Origin: Shewanella oncorhynchi
GTDB lineage: Bacteria > Pseudomonadota > Gammaproteobacteria > Enterobacterales > Shewanellaceae
NCBI RefSeq assembly: GCF_012584455.1
Contig: NZ_JABAEB010000006.1
Coordinates: forward strand, 127,440 to 191,439
DNA: 64,000 nt
Direction of reading: 5' to 3'
The position numbers and the translations under genes are program-made. Shown in pieces: positions 1 through 10,323 of this stretch (position 1 is its first letter; each line of letters starts with the position of its first letter). The notes under the pieces are model-generated. The model saw nothing but the letters and a program-made list of their open reading frames with translations. It was not told the origin of the DNA and did no database searches.

Positions 1-1579
1 CTATGAAAGCTATCCTGAATTGCTGAAAAAAGCCTGTCAGGAAGTCGGCAGTGTTGCACAAGTGGCAGGCGGTGTTCCGGCCATGTGTGACGGTGTGACT
101 CAAGGTCAACCCGGTATGGAATTGAGCTTACTGAGTCGTGAAGTGATTGCGATGGCAACGGCTGTGGGTTTGTCTCACAACATGTTTGATGGCGCTTTAC
201 TGCTCGGCATTTGCGATAAAATCGTTCCAGGCTTACTCATAGGTGCCTTAAGCTTTGGTCACTTACCTATGTTATTCGTGCCAGCAGGGCCGATGAAATC
301 AGGTATCCCGAACAAAGAAAAAGCCCGTATTCGTCAACAATTTGCCCAAGGTAAAGTAGACCGTGCTCAGCTATTAGAAGCTGAAGCCCAGTCTTACCAC
401 AGTGCGGGAACCTGTACTTTCTACGGCACGGCAAACTCGAATCAGTTGATGCTTGAAGTGATGGGTCTGCAGTTACCTGGCTCATCTTTTGTGAATCCTG
501 ACGATCCACTGCGCGAAGCGTTAAATAAGATGGCGGCTAAGCAAGTGTGCCGTTTAACTGAAATGGGCACCCAATATACCCCAATCGGTGAAGTGGTCAG
601 CGAAAAATCTGTGGTTAACGGCATTGTGGCACTTTTGGCTACTGGCGGTTCTACTAACTTGACGATGCACATTGTCGCCGCGGCTCGTGCTGCCGGTATT
701 ATTGTGAACTGGGATGATTTTTCTGAATTATCCGATGCTGTACCATTAGTGGCGCGCGTGTATCCAAACGGTCATGCCGATATTAATCATTTCCATGCAG
801 CCGGTGGCATGGCGTACTTAATCAAAGAATTGCTCGATGCGGGTCTATTGCATGAAGATGTGAATACCGTTGCGGGCTTTGGTTTACGCCGTTATACCCA
901 AGAGCCAAGGTTGCTTGACGGTGAACTGCGCTGGGTGGATGGTCCAACAACCAGCTTAGATACTGAAGTGTTAACGTCAGTCGCATCACCTTTCCAAGGC
1001 AACGGTGGCTTAAAATTACTCAAAGGTAACTTAGGCCGCGCTGTGATCAAAGTGTCAGCAGTACAAGAACAACATCGTGTCGTTGAAGCGCCCGCAGTGG
1101 TGATTGACGATCAAAATAAACTCGATGCCTTGTTCCAAGCCGGTGCTTTGGATAGAGATTGTGTTGTGGTGGTTAAAGGTCAAGGCCCGAAAGCCAACGG
1201 TATGCCAGAACTGCACAAGTTAACCCCATTATTGGGAACGCTTCAGGACAAAGGCTTTAAAGTCGCGCTGCTGACCGACGGTCGTATGTCTGGCGCGTCG
1301 GGTAAAGTCCCTGCGGCCATTCACTTGACGCCAGAAGCCTTAGATGGCGGTTTAATTGCTAAAGTCCAAGATGGCGACTTGATCCGTGTCGATGCGTTAA
1401 CAGGCGAACTGAGCCTGCTTGTATCTGAAGCTGAACTTGCCACCAGAGCCGCGGGAATAGTGGATTTACATCGCTCACGTTATGGTATGGGCCGCGAGTT
1501 ATTTAGTGCGCTACGTTCAAATCTAAGTAGTCCAGAAACTGGTGCGCGTTGTACTAATGCCATCGATGAACTTTATTAA
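1..1579 (+). CDS. edd: Phosphogluconate dehydratase (Edd), 5' end cut by window
   Basis: Edd dehydrates 6-phosphogluconate to KDPG, the first committed step of the Entner-Doudoroff pathway in the cytoplasm. The frame is open from the first bases of the window, reading [10 protein letters not shown], so the true start lies upstream. About 525 residues are visible against roughly 608 in the family. The IlvD/Edd signatures are clear: [20 protein letters not shown] near the visible start, the iron-sulfur cysteine context [23 protein letters not shown], and [15 protein letters not shown] near the C-terminus. eda follows 20 bp downstream with AAGGAAGA before its start, so the two form an operon. 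Control by HexR upstream is likely from other Shewanella but lies outside the window. Confidence 0.97.
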   Translation, partial: YESYPELLKKACQEVGSVAQVAGGVPAMCDGVTQGQPGMELSLLSREVIAMATAVGLSHNMFDGALLLGICDKIVPGLLIGALSFGHLPMLFVPAGPMKSGIPNKEKARIRQQFAQGKVDRAQLLEAEAQSYHSAGTCTFYGTANSNQLMLEVMGLQLPGSSFVNPDDPLREALNKMAAKQVCRLTEMGTQYTPIGEVVSEKSVVNGIVALLATGGSTNLTMHIVAAARAAGIIVNWDDFSELSDAVPLVARVYPNGHADINHFHAAGGMAYLIKELLDAGLLHEDVNTVAGFGLRRYTQEPRLLDGELRWVDGPTTSLDTEVLTSVASPFQGNGGLKLLKGNLGRAVIKVSAVQEQHRVVEAPAVVIDDQNKLDALFQAGALDRDCVVVVKGQGPKANGMPELHKLTPLLGTLQDKGFKVALLTDGRMSGASGKVPAAIHLTPEALDGGLIAKVQDGDLIRVDALTGELSLLVSEAELATRAAGIVDLHRSRYGMGRELFSALRSNLSSPETGARCTNAIDELY

Positions 1580-1599
1580 TACAAAGGAAGAATAACGCA

Positions 1600-2241
1600 A
1601 TGCTTGAGAATAACTGGTCACTACAGCCACAAGATATTTTTAAACGCAGCCCTATTGTTCCTGTTATGGTGATTAACAAGATTGAACATGCGGTGCCATT
1701 AGCGCGAGCACTGGTTGCCGGTGGCATTAGCGTGTTAGAAGTGACTTTGCGTACGCCTTGTGCACTCGAAGCTATCACTAAAATCGCCAAAGAAGTGCCT
1801 GAGGCCTTAGTGGGTGCAGGGACTATCCTAAACGAAGCTCAGCTTGATCTTGCGATTGCCGCTGGCGCGCAGTTTATTATTACCCCAGGTGCAACGGTTG
1901 AACTACTTAAAGCGGGTATGCATGGTCCAATCCCTTTAATTCCAGGGGTTGCGAGCATTTCAGAAGTGATGACGGGGATGGCGCTCGGTTACACCCACTT
2001 TAAATTCTTCCCAGCCGAAGCTTCGGGTGGTGTTGATGCGCTGAAAGCCTTCTCGGGTCCGCTAGCGGATATTCGCTTCTGCCCAACAGGTGGCATTACG
2101 CCTAGTAGCTATAAAGATTATTTAGCGCTGAAAAACGTCGATTGTATTGGTGGTAGTTGGATTGCGCCAACGGATGCAATGGAACACGGCGATTGGGATC
2201 GTATTACTCAACTTTGTAAAGATGCCATCGGCGCTTTATAA
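1600..2241 (+). CDS. eda: KDPG/KHG aldolase
   Basis: This aldolase cleaves 2-keto-3-deoxy-6-phosphogluconate to pyruvate and glyceraldehyde 3-phosphate, and also acts on 4-hydroxy-2-oxoglutarate. It is a class I (beta/alpha)8 aldolase of 213 residues, normal for the family. Visible active-site positions are E47 and R51 in LEVTLRTPC and the Schiff-base lysine K135 in [12 protein letters not shown]; the phosphate-binding [11 protein letters not shown] lies near the C-terminus. It is the second gene of edd-eda and ends just before a strong hairpin terminator. Confidence 0.97.
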   Translation: MLENNWSLQPQDIFKRSPIVPVMVINKIEHAVPLARALVAGGISVLEVTLRTPCALEAITKIAKEVPEALVGAGTILNEAQLDLAIAAGAQFIITPGATVELLKAGMHGPIPLIPGVASISEVMTGMALGYTHFKFFPAEASGGVDALKAFSGPLADIRFCPTGGITPSSYKDYLALKNVDCIGGSWIAPTDAMEHGDWDRITQLCKDAIGAL

Positions 2242-2265
2242 ATCGAGATTGAAATAGTGACAAAA

Positions 2266-2293
2266 TAAAAAACCACCGCGAGGTGGTTTTTTG
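2266..2293 (+). terminator. Rho-independent terminator after edd-eda
   Basis: The stem AACCACC / GGTGGTT with a GCGA loop is followed by a run of T. It lies 25 bp after the eda stop codon. Confidence 0.9.
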
Positions 2294-2427
2294 TCTTTTA
2301 TCTTTCGCATTTTGATAGAGAACGGCTGCGATAGCTGACTCTGTAGAAAGTCTGGTTTTTACAGTAACACGAGCATTTACAAACAGTCTGGCTTTATAGC
2401 AAGTCGGGCCGCGCAATGCCTGCTTGC

Positions 2428-3777
2428 CTACATTTCCTTGCTCAGTTCTACATTTGAGCCGGCTTTTGGGCTAAACAACTGCTGATATAGTCTGCCTGCA
2501 AACTCATCAGTCATTCCTGAAATATAGTCCGCCAACACTCTGTGACTGTTTAAGCCTTGTTGCTCACTTTCGCGCCAGCGCTCTTGGGTGTTCAGTGGTA
2601 GTAAACGCTCTGGATCGGAAGCGAAGGCTTCAAATAATCCCATCACAATTTGCTGGCCTTTATATTCGAGCATTTGGATCTCAGGTTTACGGATCACGTA
2701 TTTATAAACCAGTTGCTTGAGCACATTGAGCGCAATGGCAAATTCGGGCTCTAATGTTGCATTAAAGCGCAATAATGGCTCTTCGAACACGTCATCTTCT
2801 GAGATAACAATAGCGGTGACAAAGCCATTAACGAGTGTGCCTATGGCATCTTTACGCAGGTGATGCTCATGGGAAAATAGCTTGTTGCCAATATCTGCCA
2901 GCTCTTGTTTTATCCACGCATCACTGCTGTTCGTCAGTGTCGGCGCCACATCTTGATGCCATTGGGACGCTGTGACTATGCCCATCACAATCGCATCTTC
3001 GAGATCGTGCACCGCATAGGCGATGTCATCTGCCAGTTCCATAATTGAGCAATCGAAGGATTTAAACTGGGTTCGCAAATGCGGATAGTGGTGCAGGGCG
3101 GGGTGTGAACCTTGCTGCGTTGATGTAAAACGACGGCTATCTGCCTCAGACAAAGGCTCAAGCACCCAAGCGAAGATGTCGTTATCATCGTCGAAAATGC
3201 CCTTAACCGGCGGCCATTGTGACGGCTTGAGCTGTCTATGGTTGGTGATTTCACTATGTTCACCCGCGACAAACAGCTTCGAGTGCGGCGCGGGGTATTT
3301 TAAAATGCCGAGCATAGTTCGGCGGCATAAGTTCATCCCGAAATCTAAGGTATAGGGCTCAAGTTTCGATAAAATACGAAAAGTTTGGCCATTGCCTTCA
3401 AAGCCGCCGTGGTCGCGCATCATGTAATTTAATGCGACTTCACCGCCATGGCCGAAGGGAGGATGACCAATATCGTGGGCTAAACATAAGGACTCTAATA
3501 AGCTCATAGAGCAAAGCAACTGCTTATGTTGTGGATATTTGCGTCTGAGCTGCGCGGCTATGCCAGTGCCAATTTGCGAGACTTCGAGTGAGTGGGTTAA
3601 TCGGGTGCGATAGAAGTCATTCATGCCAACACCGAGCACTTGGGTCTTGGCCTGGAGGCGGCGAAAGGCGGCCGAGTGGAGAATACGCGCCCTGTCTCTT
3701 TGGTAAGGGCTGCGGTGATCAAAGCGCCGTTGTTTATCTTCACCATGACGGCGTTCTTGCCAAACACTTGAAGTCAT
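2428..3777 (-). CDS. dGTPase-like HD-domain triphosphohydrolase
   Basis: This is a deoxynucleoside triphosphate triphosphohydrolase of the Dgt-like HD family, expected to release tripolyphosphate from dNTPs. An N-terminal [21 protein letters not shown] stretch is typical of the family. The metal ligands are H64 (RLTHSLEV), H103-D104 ([14 protein letters not shown]) and a later aspartate in [16 protein letters not shown]. An ATG at 3783 has no gap after the AGGA motif, while the ATG at 3777 has six bases, so 3777 is preferred (449 residues). yfbR lies immediately upstream on the same strand, giving a two-gene nucleotide-pool set. The true substrate cannot be read from sequence. Confidence 0.92.
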   Translation of the reverse strand: MTSSVWQERRHGEDKQRRFDHRSPYQRDRARILHSAAFRRLQAKTQVLGVGMNDFYRTRLTHSLEVSQIGTGIAAQLRRKYPQHKQLLCSMSLLESLCLAHDIGHPPFGHGGEVALNYMMRDHGGFEGNGQTFRILSKLEPYTLDFGMNLCRRTMLGILKYPAPHSKLFVAGEHSEITNHRQLKPSQWPPVKGIFDDDNDIFAWVLEPLSEADSRRFTSTQQGSHPALHHYPHLRTQFKSFDCSIMELADDIAYAVHDLEDAIVMGIVTASQWHQDVAPTLTNSSDAWIKQELADIGNKLFSHEHHLRKDAIGTLVNGFVTAIVISEDDVFEEPLLRFNATLEPEFAIALNVLKQLVYKYVIRKPEIQMLEYKGQQIVMGLFEAFASDPERLLPLNTQERWRESEQQGLNSHRVLADYISGMTDEFAGRLYQQLFSPKAGSNVELSKEM

Positions 3778-3802
3778 ATGCATTCCTAGCGAGAGTGGAA
3801 AA

Positions 3803-4390
3803 TCAAAGCATCTTGTTAATTTCGTCTAAATTCAAAGTGAAACTGGGTACAAAGCAGCTCATAAAATACTGTACTGAGGGATCAGGATTCGTCGACAGCA
3901 TGTCTTCGAGACGCTTACGGGCGGTATTGAATTCACTGTTGCCAGCGCGGTTTTCCTCAAGGCATTTAAGATAGGCACACAGAGTATCAGCCGATTTCAC
4001 TATGGTCTTGTAAACGGGATCGGCGTAATCGCTGATGAACAGACTGCGATAATCCTCTTTAAATTCCTCAGGTACCATATCTAACATGCGCTGCTCGGCA
4101 ATCGCCTCAATCTTTTTATACTCGGCTTCAATTTCTTTATTGAAGTATTTCACCGGCGTCGGTAAGTCACCCGTGAGAATTTCACTGGCATCGTGAAAAA
4201 TCGCCAAACTCGTGGCTTGATGGGGATCGAGCGTCGTGCCGAATTTCTTATTACTGATGATCACCAGTGCATGGGCCACCATGGCAACTTGCAGCGAGTG
4301 TTCTTGAACATTTTCAGTGCGAACGTTGTACATCAAAGGCCAGCGTTGGATAAGTTTCATGCGAGCTAAATGCGCAAATAAGTGACTCAT
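3803..4390 (-). CDS. yfbR: 5'-deoxynucleotidase YfbR
   Basis: YfbR is an HD-domain phosphatase that dephosphorylates deoxyribonucleoside 5'-monophosphates. The start at 4390 ([18 protein letters not shown]) matches the family and has AGGAAA just upstream; a longer in-frame extension to 4444 lacks family support. The product is 195 residues. The metal site is visible as [10 protein letters not shown] and [20 protein letters not shown]. It precedes the dGTPase-like gene with a 25 bp gap, so the two are probably co-transcribed. Confidence 0.94.
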   Translation of the reverse strand: MSHLFAHLARMKLIQRWPLMYNVRTENVQEHSLQVAMVAHALVIISNKKFGTTLDPHQATSLAIFHDASEILTGDLPTPVKYFNKEIEAEYKKIEAIAEQRMLDMVPEEFKEDYRSLFISDYADPVYKTIVKSADTLCAYLKCLEENRAGNSEFNTARKRLEDMLSTNPDPSVQYFMSCFVPSFTLNLDEINKML

Positions 4391-4550
4391 AGTTTTCCTG
4401 CTAAAGAGTGAAATCGGTAGGCGACAAGCTGCAATGGAAGACATGATACGAGTGAATAGGCAGTATTGACGCTAGTGAAGTCTTAGATTATCACAGCCTT
4501 GGATGACACGTGAGCATGAGCGTAGAGGATTTAAAGAAATAGCTAAAAAT

Positions 4551-4575
4551 AAAGCGACCACTAGGATCGCTTTAT
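4551..4575 (-). terminator. Terminator after alaA
   Basis: The inverted repeat TAAAGCGA / TCGCTTTA lies 28 bp past the alaA stop; a run of T follows on the minus strand. Confidence 0.75.
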
Positions 4576-4602
4576 GACTCAAACTGTTAACTGAGGATAA
4601 AC

Positions 4603-5817
4603 TTACTGCCGATAGTTTTCGAGGAAGGCACCAAACTCGGTAAATGCTTTCTTCAGATCTTCTTTATAGGGCAAGAAAACCACTCGTAAATGGTCAGGCT
4701 CAGGCCAGTTAAAGGCCGTGCCGTGCACTAACAGAATTTTCTTTTCTCTGAGCAAATCCAGCACTAAACGCTCATCATCCCGCAGATTGAATTTCTTCAT
4801 ATCCAGTTTAGGGAAGGCATAGAGTGCGCCCTTGGGTTTTTTAACGCTCACACCTGGAATTTGGTTAAGCAATTCGTAACAGGCATCCCTTTGGACTGTG
4901 AGGCGGCCATTAGGCAAAATAAGCTCGTTAATACTCTGATAACCGCCGAGCGCGGTTTGAATCGCATGTTGATTGGGCACGTTTGCACAGAGGCGCATCG
5001 AGGACAGCATTTCTAAGCCTTCGATGTAACTTTTAGCAGCTTTAAGATTGCCAGATAACATCATCCAACCAACACGAAATCCTGCTGCACGATAAGCCTT
5101 TGATAAACCGTTAAAAGTAACAGTTAAAATATCATCTGATAGACCCGCAGCAGGAATATGCTTGGCTTCATCGTATAAAATTTTATCGTAAATTTCATCG
5201 GCAAAAAGGATCAGATCATGTTGACGACACAGTTCAACCACTTGCAGCAGTAATTCTCTGCTGTATACCGCTCCGGTTGGGTTGTTCGGGTTAATCAGCA
5301 CTATGCCGCGGGTACGTGATGAAATTTTACTTTTAATGTCGTTGAGATCGGGGAACCAGTCCGCTTCTTCATCGCAGCGATAATGCACAGCCTTGCCGCC
5401 CGCGAGATTCGCCGCTGCTGTCCACAGGGGATAGTCTGGTGAGGGGATTAAGATCTCATCATCGGTATTTAGCAAGCCTTGCATTGCCATCATAATGAGT
5501 TCTGAAACGCCGTTACCTATATAGATATCTTCAATATCGACACCAAAAATCCCTTGGGCTTGATAATGCTGCACTATGGCCTTACGGGCAGAGAATAATC
5601 CTTTTGACTCACAGTAGCCTTGGGCACTGGGTAAATTGAGGATCACATCGCGCACAATTTCTTCAGGCGCTTCGAAACCGAAGGGGGCCGGATTACCAAT
5701 GTTGAGTTTGAGGATTCGATGCCCCTCGTCTTCTAAACGTCTGGCTTCCTTGTGCACTGGGCCGCGGATGTCATAGCAAACGGTATCCAGCTTGTTGGAT
5801 TTGATGATAGGGCGCAT
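4603..5817 (-). CDS. alaA: Alanine transaminase AlaA (fold-type I PLP enzyme)
   Basis: AlaA makes L-alanine from pyruvate using glutamate as amino donor. The 404 residues match E. coli AlaA (YfbQ) in length. Visible PLP-site elements are NPNNPTG (176-182), D207 and Y210 in FADEIYDKI, and the Schiff-base lysine K240 in FNGLSKAYRAAGFRVGW; LKLNIGNPAPFGF is typical of the AlaA branch. It has its own terminator and a long upstream region, so it looks monocistronic. The exact amino acid specificity is inferred from family similarity. Confidence 0.93.
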   Translation of the reverse strand: MRPIIKSNKLDTVCYDIRGPVHKEARRLEDEGHRILKLNIGNPAPFGFEAPEEIVRDVILNLPSAQGYCESKGLFSARKAIVQHYQAQGIFGVDIEDIYIGNGVSELIMMAMQGLLNTDDEILIPSPDYPLWTAAANLAGGKAVHYRCDEEADWFPDLNDIKSKISSRTRGIVLINPNNPTGAVYSRELLLQVVELCRQHDLILFADEIYDKILYDEAKHIPAAGLSDDILTVTFNGLSKAYRAAGFRVGWMMLSGNLKAAKSYIEGLEMLSSMRLCANVPNQHAIQTALGGYQSINELILPNGRLTVQRDACYELLNQIPGVSVKKPKGALYAFPKLDMKKFNLRDDERLVLDLLREKKILLVHGTAFNWPEPDHLRVVFLPYKEDLKKAFTEFGAFLENYRQ

Positions 5818-6571
5818 TTACACCTCGGAACATGCATAAAGTTTTGGCTTAAGTTAGCGCACCATAACGAAATTTCATTGCAGATGAAAGGGGGTATAAG
5901 CACAGAATTGCGCTTTTTTTATAAATATCCCTCAGTTAAATATGCTTTAACAGTCGATTAAAGAAATCTGAACAAGTTTTATGTTCTGATATTGGCATGA
6001 TTTTAAGATTGTTTATCTATTGGGTTGGTAGGGGAATCTTGTTTATGTTTTTTCATTTCGAAAGATGAAAATGCGTTTTCATTAGCTGACTCATATTTGA
6101 TTTCTCTATATTAGCCATATTAATCGTGACAGAAGAAAATGTATTTTAGCTGATACTTAATGGTTGATTTTTAATCACAGATTTTTGATAAGGTAAACTT
6201 ATGCAAGCGGCATTTTATCTTGTGATAATTAGGCATATTTATTGAATGCTTATTAAGCTAAGAAGATCATAAATGTTTAAGTTACAATGGCGTTAAAAGT
6301 CTTTTAGATTATACGGTTATGTAAAATTGTCTCACGGGAATTAAATTTATTTTCTATCAAGTTAAATTTATAGTTGACTCAATATTCGATGCGCTTTATT
6401 TTCTGCGCGATGTTTTTGGCAAGGCACCTTAGATAGCAAGCAATTCGCGGGTTTTATCTTCAGGGTTAGTCATCATGAAGCAGCTGTGTTGACGTTCTAA
6501 ATCGTGTTGATTTCAGACGTTATTCTAAAACCATTTGCCTTTTAGGCGATTTATTTAGAGGACCTAAGTGC
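5818..6571. other. 754 bp intergenic region between alaA and the NhaC-type gene
   Basis: This AT-rich stretch between divergent genes must hold both promoters. I see no credible reading frame. An imperfect 22 bp palindrome, TTTTCATTTCGAAAGATGAAAA less its end bases, lies at 6050-6071. A possible promoter for the antiporter lies at 6374-6402. Nothing else could be assigned. Confidence 0.6.
6374..6402 (+). promoter_or_regulatory. Candidate sigma-70 promoter for the NhaC-type gene
   Basis: TTGACT is followed after 16-17 bases by TTTATT/TTATTT, about 170 bp before the start codon. The -10 match is moderate. Confidence 0.35.
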
Positions 6572-7954
6572 ATGTCTGAACCGACAGCGTTAAGTCTCAT
6601 TCCACCTTTGGTGGTATTGGTGTTAGCTATTTGGTTACGCCGTCCTATTTTATCTTTGATCATAGGTGCGGTAACCGGTTTCCTGTTACTCGATCCCAGT
6701 CAAGTCTTAAACAATTTTGCTAGTGTGTCATTGAAGGTTATGGCCGATGAAACCATAGGTTGGTTGATTCTGGTGTGTGGTGGTTTTGGCGCGCTCATCG
6801 CACTTTTAGTTCGAACTGGCGGCGCATTAGCGTTTGGCCGCAATGCACTTAAATTGGCGAAAGGACCTAAATCTTCCCTATTAATGACTTTTATCCTTGG
6901 GATCGTGATTTTTATCGATGACTATCTCAATGCGTTGACCGTGGGTGAAACCATGAAGCGTGTAACGGATAAATTTAAAGTGTCCCGTGAAATGCTCGCC
7001 TATGTCGTGGACTCCACCGCCGCGCCCGTGTGCGTGTTAGTGCCATTATCGACTTGGGCGGTATTTTTTGGTGGATTACTGGTGGATAACGGTGTGGCAG
7101 CCGAAGGTCAAGGCATTGCAGTTTATATGCAAGCCATTCCTTACATGCTTTATGCTTGGTTAGCTGTGGCTATGGTGCTACTTGTCGCATTAGGTATTGT
7201 GCCCGCCATTGGTCCAATGAAGACTGCGCAGCTGCGCGCTGCCCAAGGTGAACCCGCGGAAGCGCAAGTGGATTTCGACCAAGTGCAAACTTCGGATGAA
7301 TATGCGGTTAAAGCCATAGAAGAGGAATTTAAGCACGCCGATAATCAGGGCAAACTGCATAACTTTTTAGTGCCTATTGGTTTGTTAGTTGCCTTTACCG
7401 TGTACTTTGATATCGACGTGTGGAAAGGCTTGCTGGCGACCTTAGTTATCACGATTCCTTATTATGCAGTGCAGCGTTTGATGCCATTTTCAGAGATGAT
7501 GGACCAAATGATCGATGGCTTTAAAAGCATGCTACCGGCCATTAGCACTGTGATTGCGGCGTTTGTGTTTAAGGATGTGTGCGATCAGTTGTTACTGCCG
7601 CAGTATGTCATTGAGTCATTAAGCCCATTTATGACACCTAAATTGCTGCCTGCGGTAGTGTTTTTATCTATGGCTATACTCGCGTTTGCCACAGGTTCGA
7701 GCTGGGGTATATTTGCCGTGACAATTCCTATCGTGATGCCATTAGCGCAAGCGGTTGGGGCGGACATCCCATTAGTCATTGGGGCCTTATTGTCTGCATC
7801 ATCATTTGGTAGCCAAGCGTGCTTCTACTCAGATTCAACCGTATTGGCCGCCCAAGGCTCAGGTTGTAACTTAGTGAGCCATGCTGTGACTCAGTTACCT
7901 TATGCACTTATCGCAGCAGTAATAGCATTTATCGGCTTTATTGTGATTGCATAA
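6572..7954 (+). CDS. NhaC-family Na+/H+ antiporter-type transporter
   Basis: This 460-residue inner membrane protein has about ten to twelve hydrophobic segments. It opens with SLIPPLVVLVLAIWLRRPIL, followed by conserved polar membrane motifs FIDDYLNALTVG, RVTDKF and VDSTAAPVCVLVPLSTW, then a late SWGIFAVTIPIVMPLA and SSFGSQACFYSDSTVLA. These are typical of the NhaC/MleN/YuiF antiporter superfamily. The ion and any organic co-substrate cannot be decided from sequence; some relatives exchange malate-lactate or transport amino acids. GAGG lies ten bases before the ATG. It stands alone with its own terminator. Confidence 0.88.
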   Translation: MSEPTALSLIPPLVVLVLAIWLRRPILSLIIGAVTGFLLLDPSQVLNNFASVSLKVMADETIGWLILVCGGFGALIALLVRTGGALAFGRNALKLAKGPKSSLLMTFILGIVIFIDDYLNALTVGETMKRVTDKFKVSREMLAYVVDSTAAPVCVLVPLSTWAVFFGGLLVDNGVAAEGQGIAVYMQAIPYMLYAWLAVAMVLLVALGIVPAIGPMKTAQLRAAQGEPAEAQVDFDQVQTSDEYAVKAIEEEFKHADNQGKLHNFLVPIGLLVAFTVYFDIDVWKGLLATLVITIPYYAVQRLMPFSEMMDQMIDGFKSMLPAISTVIAAFVFKDVCDQLLLPQYVIESLSPFMTPKLLPAVVFLSMAILAFATGSSWGIFAVTIPIVMPLAQAVGADIPLVIGALLSASSFGSQACFYSDSTVLAAQGSGCNLVSHAVTQLPYALIAAVIAFIGFIVIA

Positions 7955-7977
7955 CTTCTGTCACGATTAATATAAGA

Positions 7978-8000
7978 AACCAGCTACGGCTGGTTTTTTT
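7978..8000 (+). terminator. Terminator after the NhaC-type gene
   Basis: AACCAGC / GCTGGTT stem with a TACG loop and a T-tract. Confidence 0.9.
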
Positions 8001-8250
8001 ATGTCTGCCGTAATGGGGTTAGGCGGCTAGAGTGAGTAAAGGGTGAGTAAAGAGTGATGAGGCTTGAACTAGAATAAACACGATTACACTGCTAAATGAA
8101 GATTTTCAACTGATGTCAAATTATATCTTACGAAATTGTCATTTATATTTTACACATTTCATCGTTGCCATGTAGCTTTTCAAATCAAAGCCTGATTATA
8201 CTTTGCATCCTTCAGGGCATTATTTTCAACATTAGTGGCAAACGAATCAA

Positions 8251-9585
8251 ATGGACTCAACTCTTCTTACTGCGTTTTTCGAGCACGGCACAATACGTGA
8301 TGTCGAGTGTTTATTCCCTGATATTTCAGGCTATCCAAGGGGAAAGCTTATGCCTGCCCGAAGTTTTGCTCAGGGTGCTGAATTACGTATTGCCCAAGCG
8401 ATTTCGATGCAGGCGATTACCGGTGAGTATTCCTACGATCCTGTTTTCCCTGATGCTGATCCTGATCTTTTACTCGTCCCCGATTACAGCACCCTCAAGA
8501 TGATCCCATGGAGCACTGTGCCGCGCGCATTTGCCATCCATGACTGCGTATTACTGGATGGCAATTTATGTCCATTTGCGCCGCGCTCTATGTTAAAAAA
8601 TGTGTTGGCCCGTTACCAAGCCCTTGGGTTAACACCCGTGGTGGCCCCTGAAATTGAGTTTTATCTTACGGAGGCGAATACCGATCCGAGTGTTCCGTAT
8701 CAGGCGCCCATTTCAAAAAGTGGCCGAGCTGAAAATGGTCAATCCGCGTTTAGCATGAATATGCTAAATGAACTCGCACCATTTTGGGATGAGTTTAATG
8801 CCGCTATCGATGCGATTGGGATTAAAGGTGATACTTGGATCCATGAAATGGGGCTATCGCAATATGAAATTAACTTAGTGCATGGCGATCCGCTGGCCTT
8901 AGCGGATCAAGCCTTTATGTTTAAATACGCGGCGAAAGAAATCGCCATTAAACATGGCTTGAATGCAATTTTTATGGCGAAACCCATAGCGGGTCAACCC
9001 GGCAGTTCTATGCATTTACATCAAAGTGTCGTCGATGATAAAGGTAATAATATTTTCAGCCATGCTGATGGTAGCGACACTGACCGTTTTCACCACTATA
9101 TCGGCGGATTACAAAAGTATCTACCTGATTTAATGTTGTTATTTGCACCCAATATCAATTCATTTAGACGTTACATTTCCGGCAGTCAAGCACCGATTAA
9201 TTTAAGTTGGGGCGTTGATAATCGCACCACTGGCTTACGTGTGCCATTAAGTGCTCCAGTGGCGAGACGGGTAGAGAATCGCATTGCGGGCGCCGATGCT
9301 AATCCGTACCTGATGATTGCCGCATCTTTGGCAGCGGGCCTTGCCGGAATGGAAGAAAAATTATCGCCAAGTGCACCAGAAACTGGGAGCGCTTATGAGA
9401 GCAGCCATGACCTCGCGCAGACATTTTTAGCTGCGTTAACGCAAATGCGACAAAGTGATTCGGCACGACGCTTACTCGGGGACGATTTTGTCACTGGCTT
9501 TGTATCGGTGAAGGAAATTGAATTCCAAAGTTATTTGAGTGAGATAGGGGCTTGGGAGCGACGTTTCTTAGGGCCGCAATGCTAA
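8251..9585 (+). CDS. Glutamine synthetase family protein (PuuA/GlnA3-like)
   Basis: This 444-residue ATP-dependent ligase belongs to the glutamine synthetase fold, in the branch that contains gamma-glutamylputrescine synthetase. The N-terminal domain has CLFPDISGYPRGKLMPA. The catalytic domain shows the metal ligand motif APEIEFYL, the phosphate/ATP motif GQPGSSMHLHQS, and NSFRRYISGSQAPINLSWG with VDNRTTGLRVP. It is shorter than housekeeping GlnA and lacks an obvious adenylylation loop. No polyamine catabolism genes adjoin it, so its substrate (putrescine, another amine or ammonia) is unresolved. It shares a bidirectional terminator with efp. Confidence 0.88.
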   Translation: MDSTLLTAFFEHGTIRDVECLFPDISGYPRGKLMPARSFAQGAELRIAQAISMQAITGEYSYDPVFPDADPDLLLVPDYSTLKMIPWSTVPRAFAIHDCVLLDGNLCPFAPRSMLKNVLARYQALGLTPVVAPEIEFYLTEANTDPSVPYQAPISKSGRAENGQSAFSMNMLNELAPFWDEFNAAIDAIGIKGDTWIHEMGLSQYEINLVHGDPLALADQAFMFKYAAKEIAIKHGLNAIFMAKPIAGQPGSSMHLHQSVVDDKGNNIFSHADGSDTDRFHHYIGGLQKYLPDLMLLFAPNINSFRRYISGSQAPINLSWGVDNRTTGLRVPLSAPVARRVENRIAGADANPYLMIAASLAAGLAGMEEKLSPSAPETGSAYESSHDLAQTFLAALTQMRQSDSARRLLGDDFVTGFVSVKEIEFQSYLSEIGAWERRFLGPQC

Positions 9586-9666
9586 CGCTTATTTAATGAG
9601 GGGATTTTGCTGGATAACGCCTATTCCCTTGAGTGACTCGACACATCACTAAAAAAACAGCAACAA

Positions 9667-9692
9667 AAAAGCCAGTGCAAGCACTGGCTTTT
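9667..9692. terminator. Bidirectional terminator between the GS-family gene and efp
   Basis: A perfect 12 bp inverted repeat, AAAAGCCAGTGC / GCACTGGCTTTT, lies between converging genes. The plus strand ends in T's, and the minus strand reads T's on the other side. Confidence 0.92.
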
Positions 9693-9717
9693 CTTCGTCT
9701 GGAAACGAGAAGGGCGA

Positions 9718-10278
9718 TTAAACGCGCTTCTTGAATTCACCAGTACGAGTGTCGATTTCAATTTTGTCGCCTACTTTCACGAAGTCAGCAACACTTACTG
9801 TGCCACCGCCAGTGATAGTCGCTGGCTTCATCACTTTACCTGAAGTATCGCCACGAGCTGAAGGCTCAGTGTAGATCACTTCACGTACGATAGTGGTTGG
9901 CATTTCAACAGAGATAGCTTTGCCATCATAGAAAGTCACTTGGCAAGTTTCTTCCATACCGTCAACGATATAAGCCGCTGCATCACCTAGGTTTTCAGCT
10001 TCTACGTCGTATTGGTTGTATTCTGCATCCATGAATACAAACATAGGATCTGCAAAGTAAGAATATGTGCAGTCAAGACGATCTAGGATGATGTCTTCTA
10101 ACTTATCTTCACCTTTGAAAGTCGTTTCAGTACCAGAGTTAAGCAGTAAGTTTTTCAACTTTAACTTAACGATAGCAGCGTTACGGCCAGAACGAGTTGT
10201 TTCAGTTTTCTGCACAACCCATGGGCTGCCATCTAACATGATCACGTTACCAGGACGGATTTCATGAGCAGTTTTCAT
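9718..10278 (-). CDS. efp: Elongation factor P, arginine (rhamnosylated) type
   Basis: EF-P binds stalled ribosomes between the P and E sites and rescues polyproline translation. The 186 residues form the usual KOW-like domain I plus two OB folds. The tip of the domain I loop reads TTRSGRNAA with Arg at position 32, not the lysine of the EpmA-modified type. This is the EarP-dependent form known in Shewanella and Pseudomonas, and earP lies 45 bp upstream on the same strand. The neighbouring modifier gene and the Arg32 residue agree with each other. Confidence 0.97.
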   Translation of the reverse strand: MKTAHEIRPGNVIMLDGSPWVVQKTETTRSGRNAAIVKLKLKNLLLNSGTETTFKGEDKLEDIILDRLDCTYSYFADPMFVFMDAEYNQYDVEAENLGDAAAYIVDGMEETCQVTFYDGKAISVEMPTTIVREVIYTEPSARGDTSGKVMKPATITGGGTVSVADFVKVGDKIEIDTRTGEFKKRV

Positions 10279-10323
10279 TACACTATTTCCTATATTTAGA
10301 TTTTTCTGTTTTCGCGCAGTATC

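Noticed and set aside
8165..8503. 112-residue plus-strand frame overlapping the start of the GS-family gene
   Set aside because: It is in another frame of a clear glutamine synthetase family gene and shows no family resemblance or ribosome binding site.
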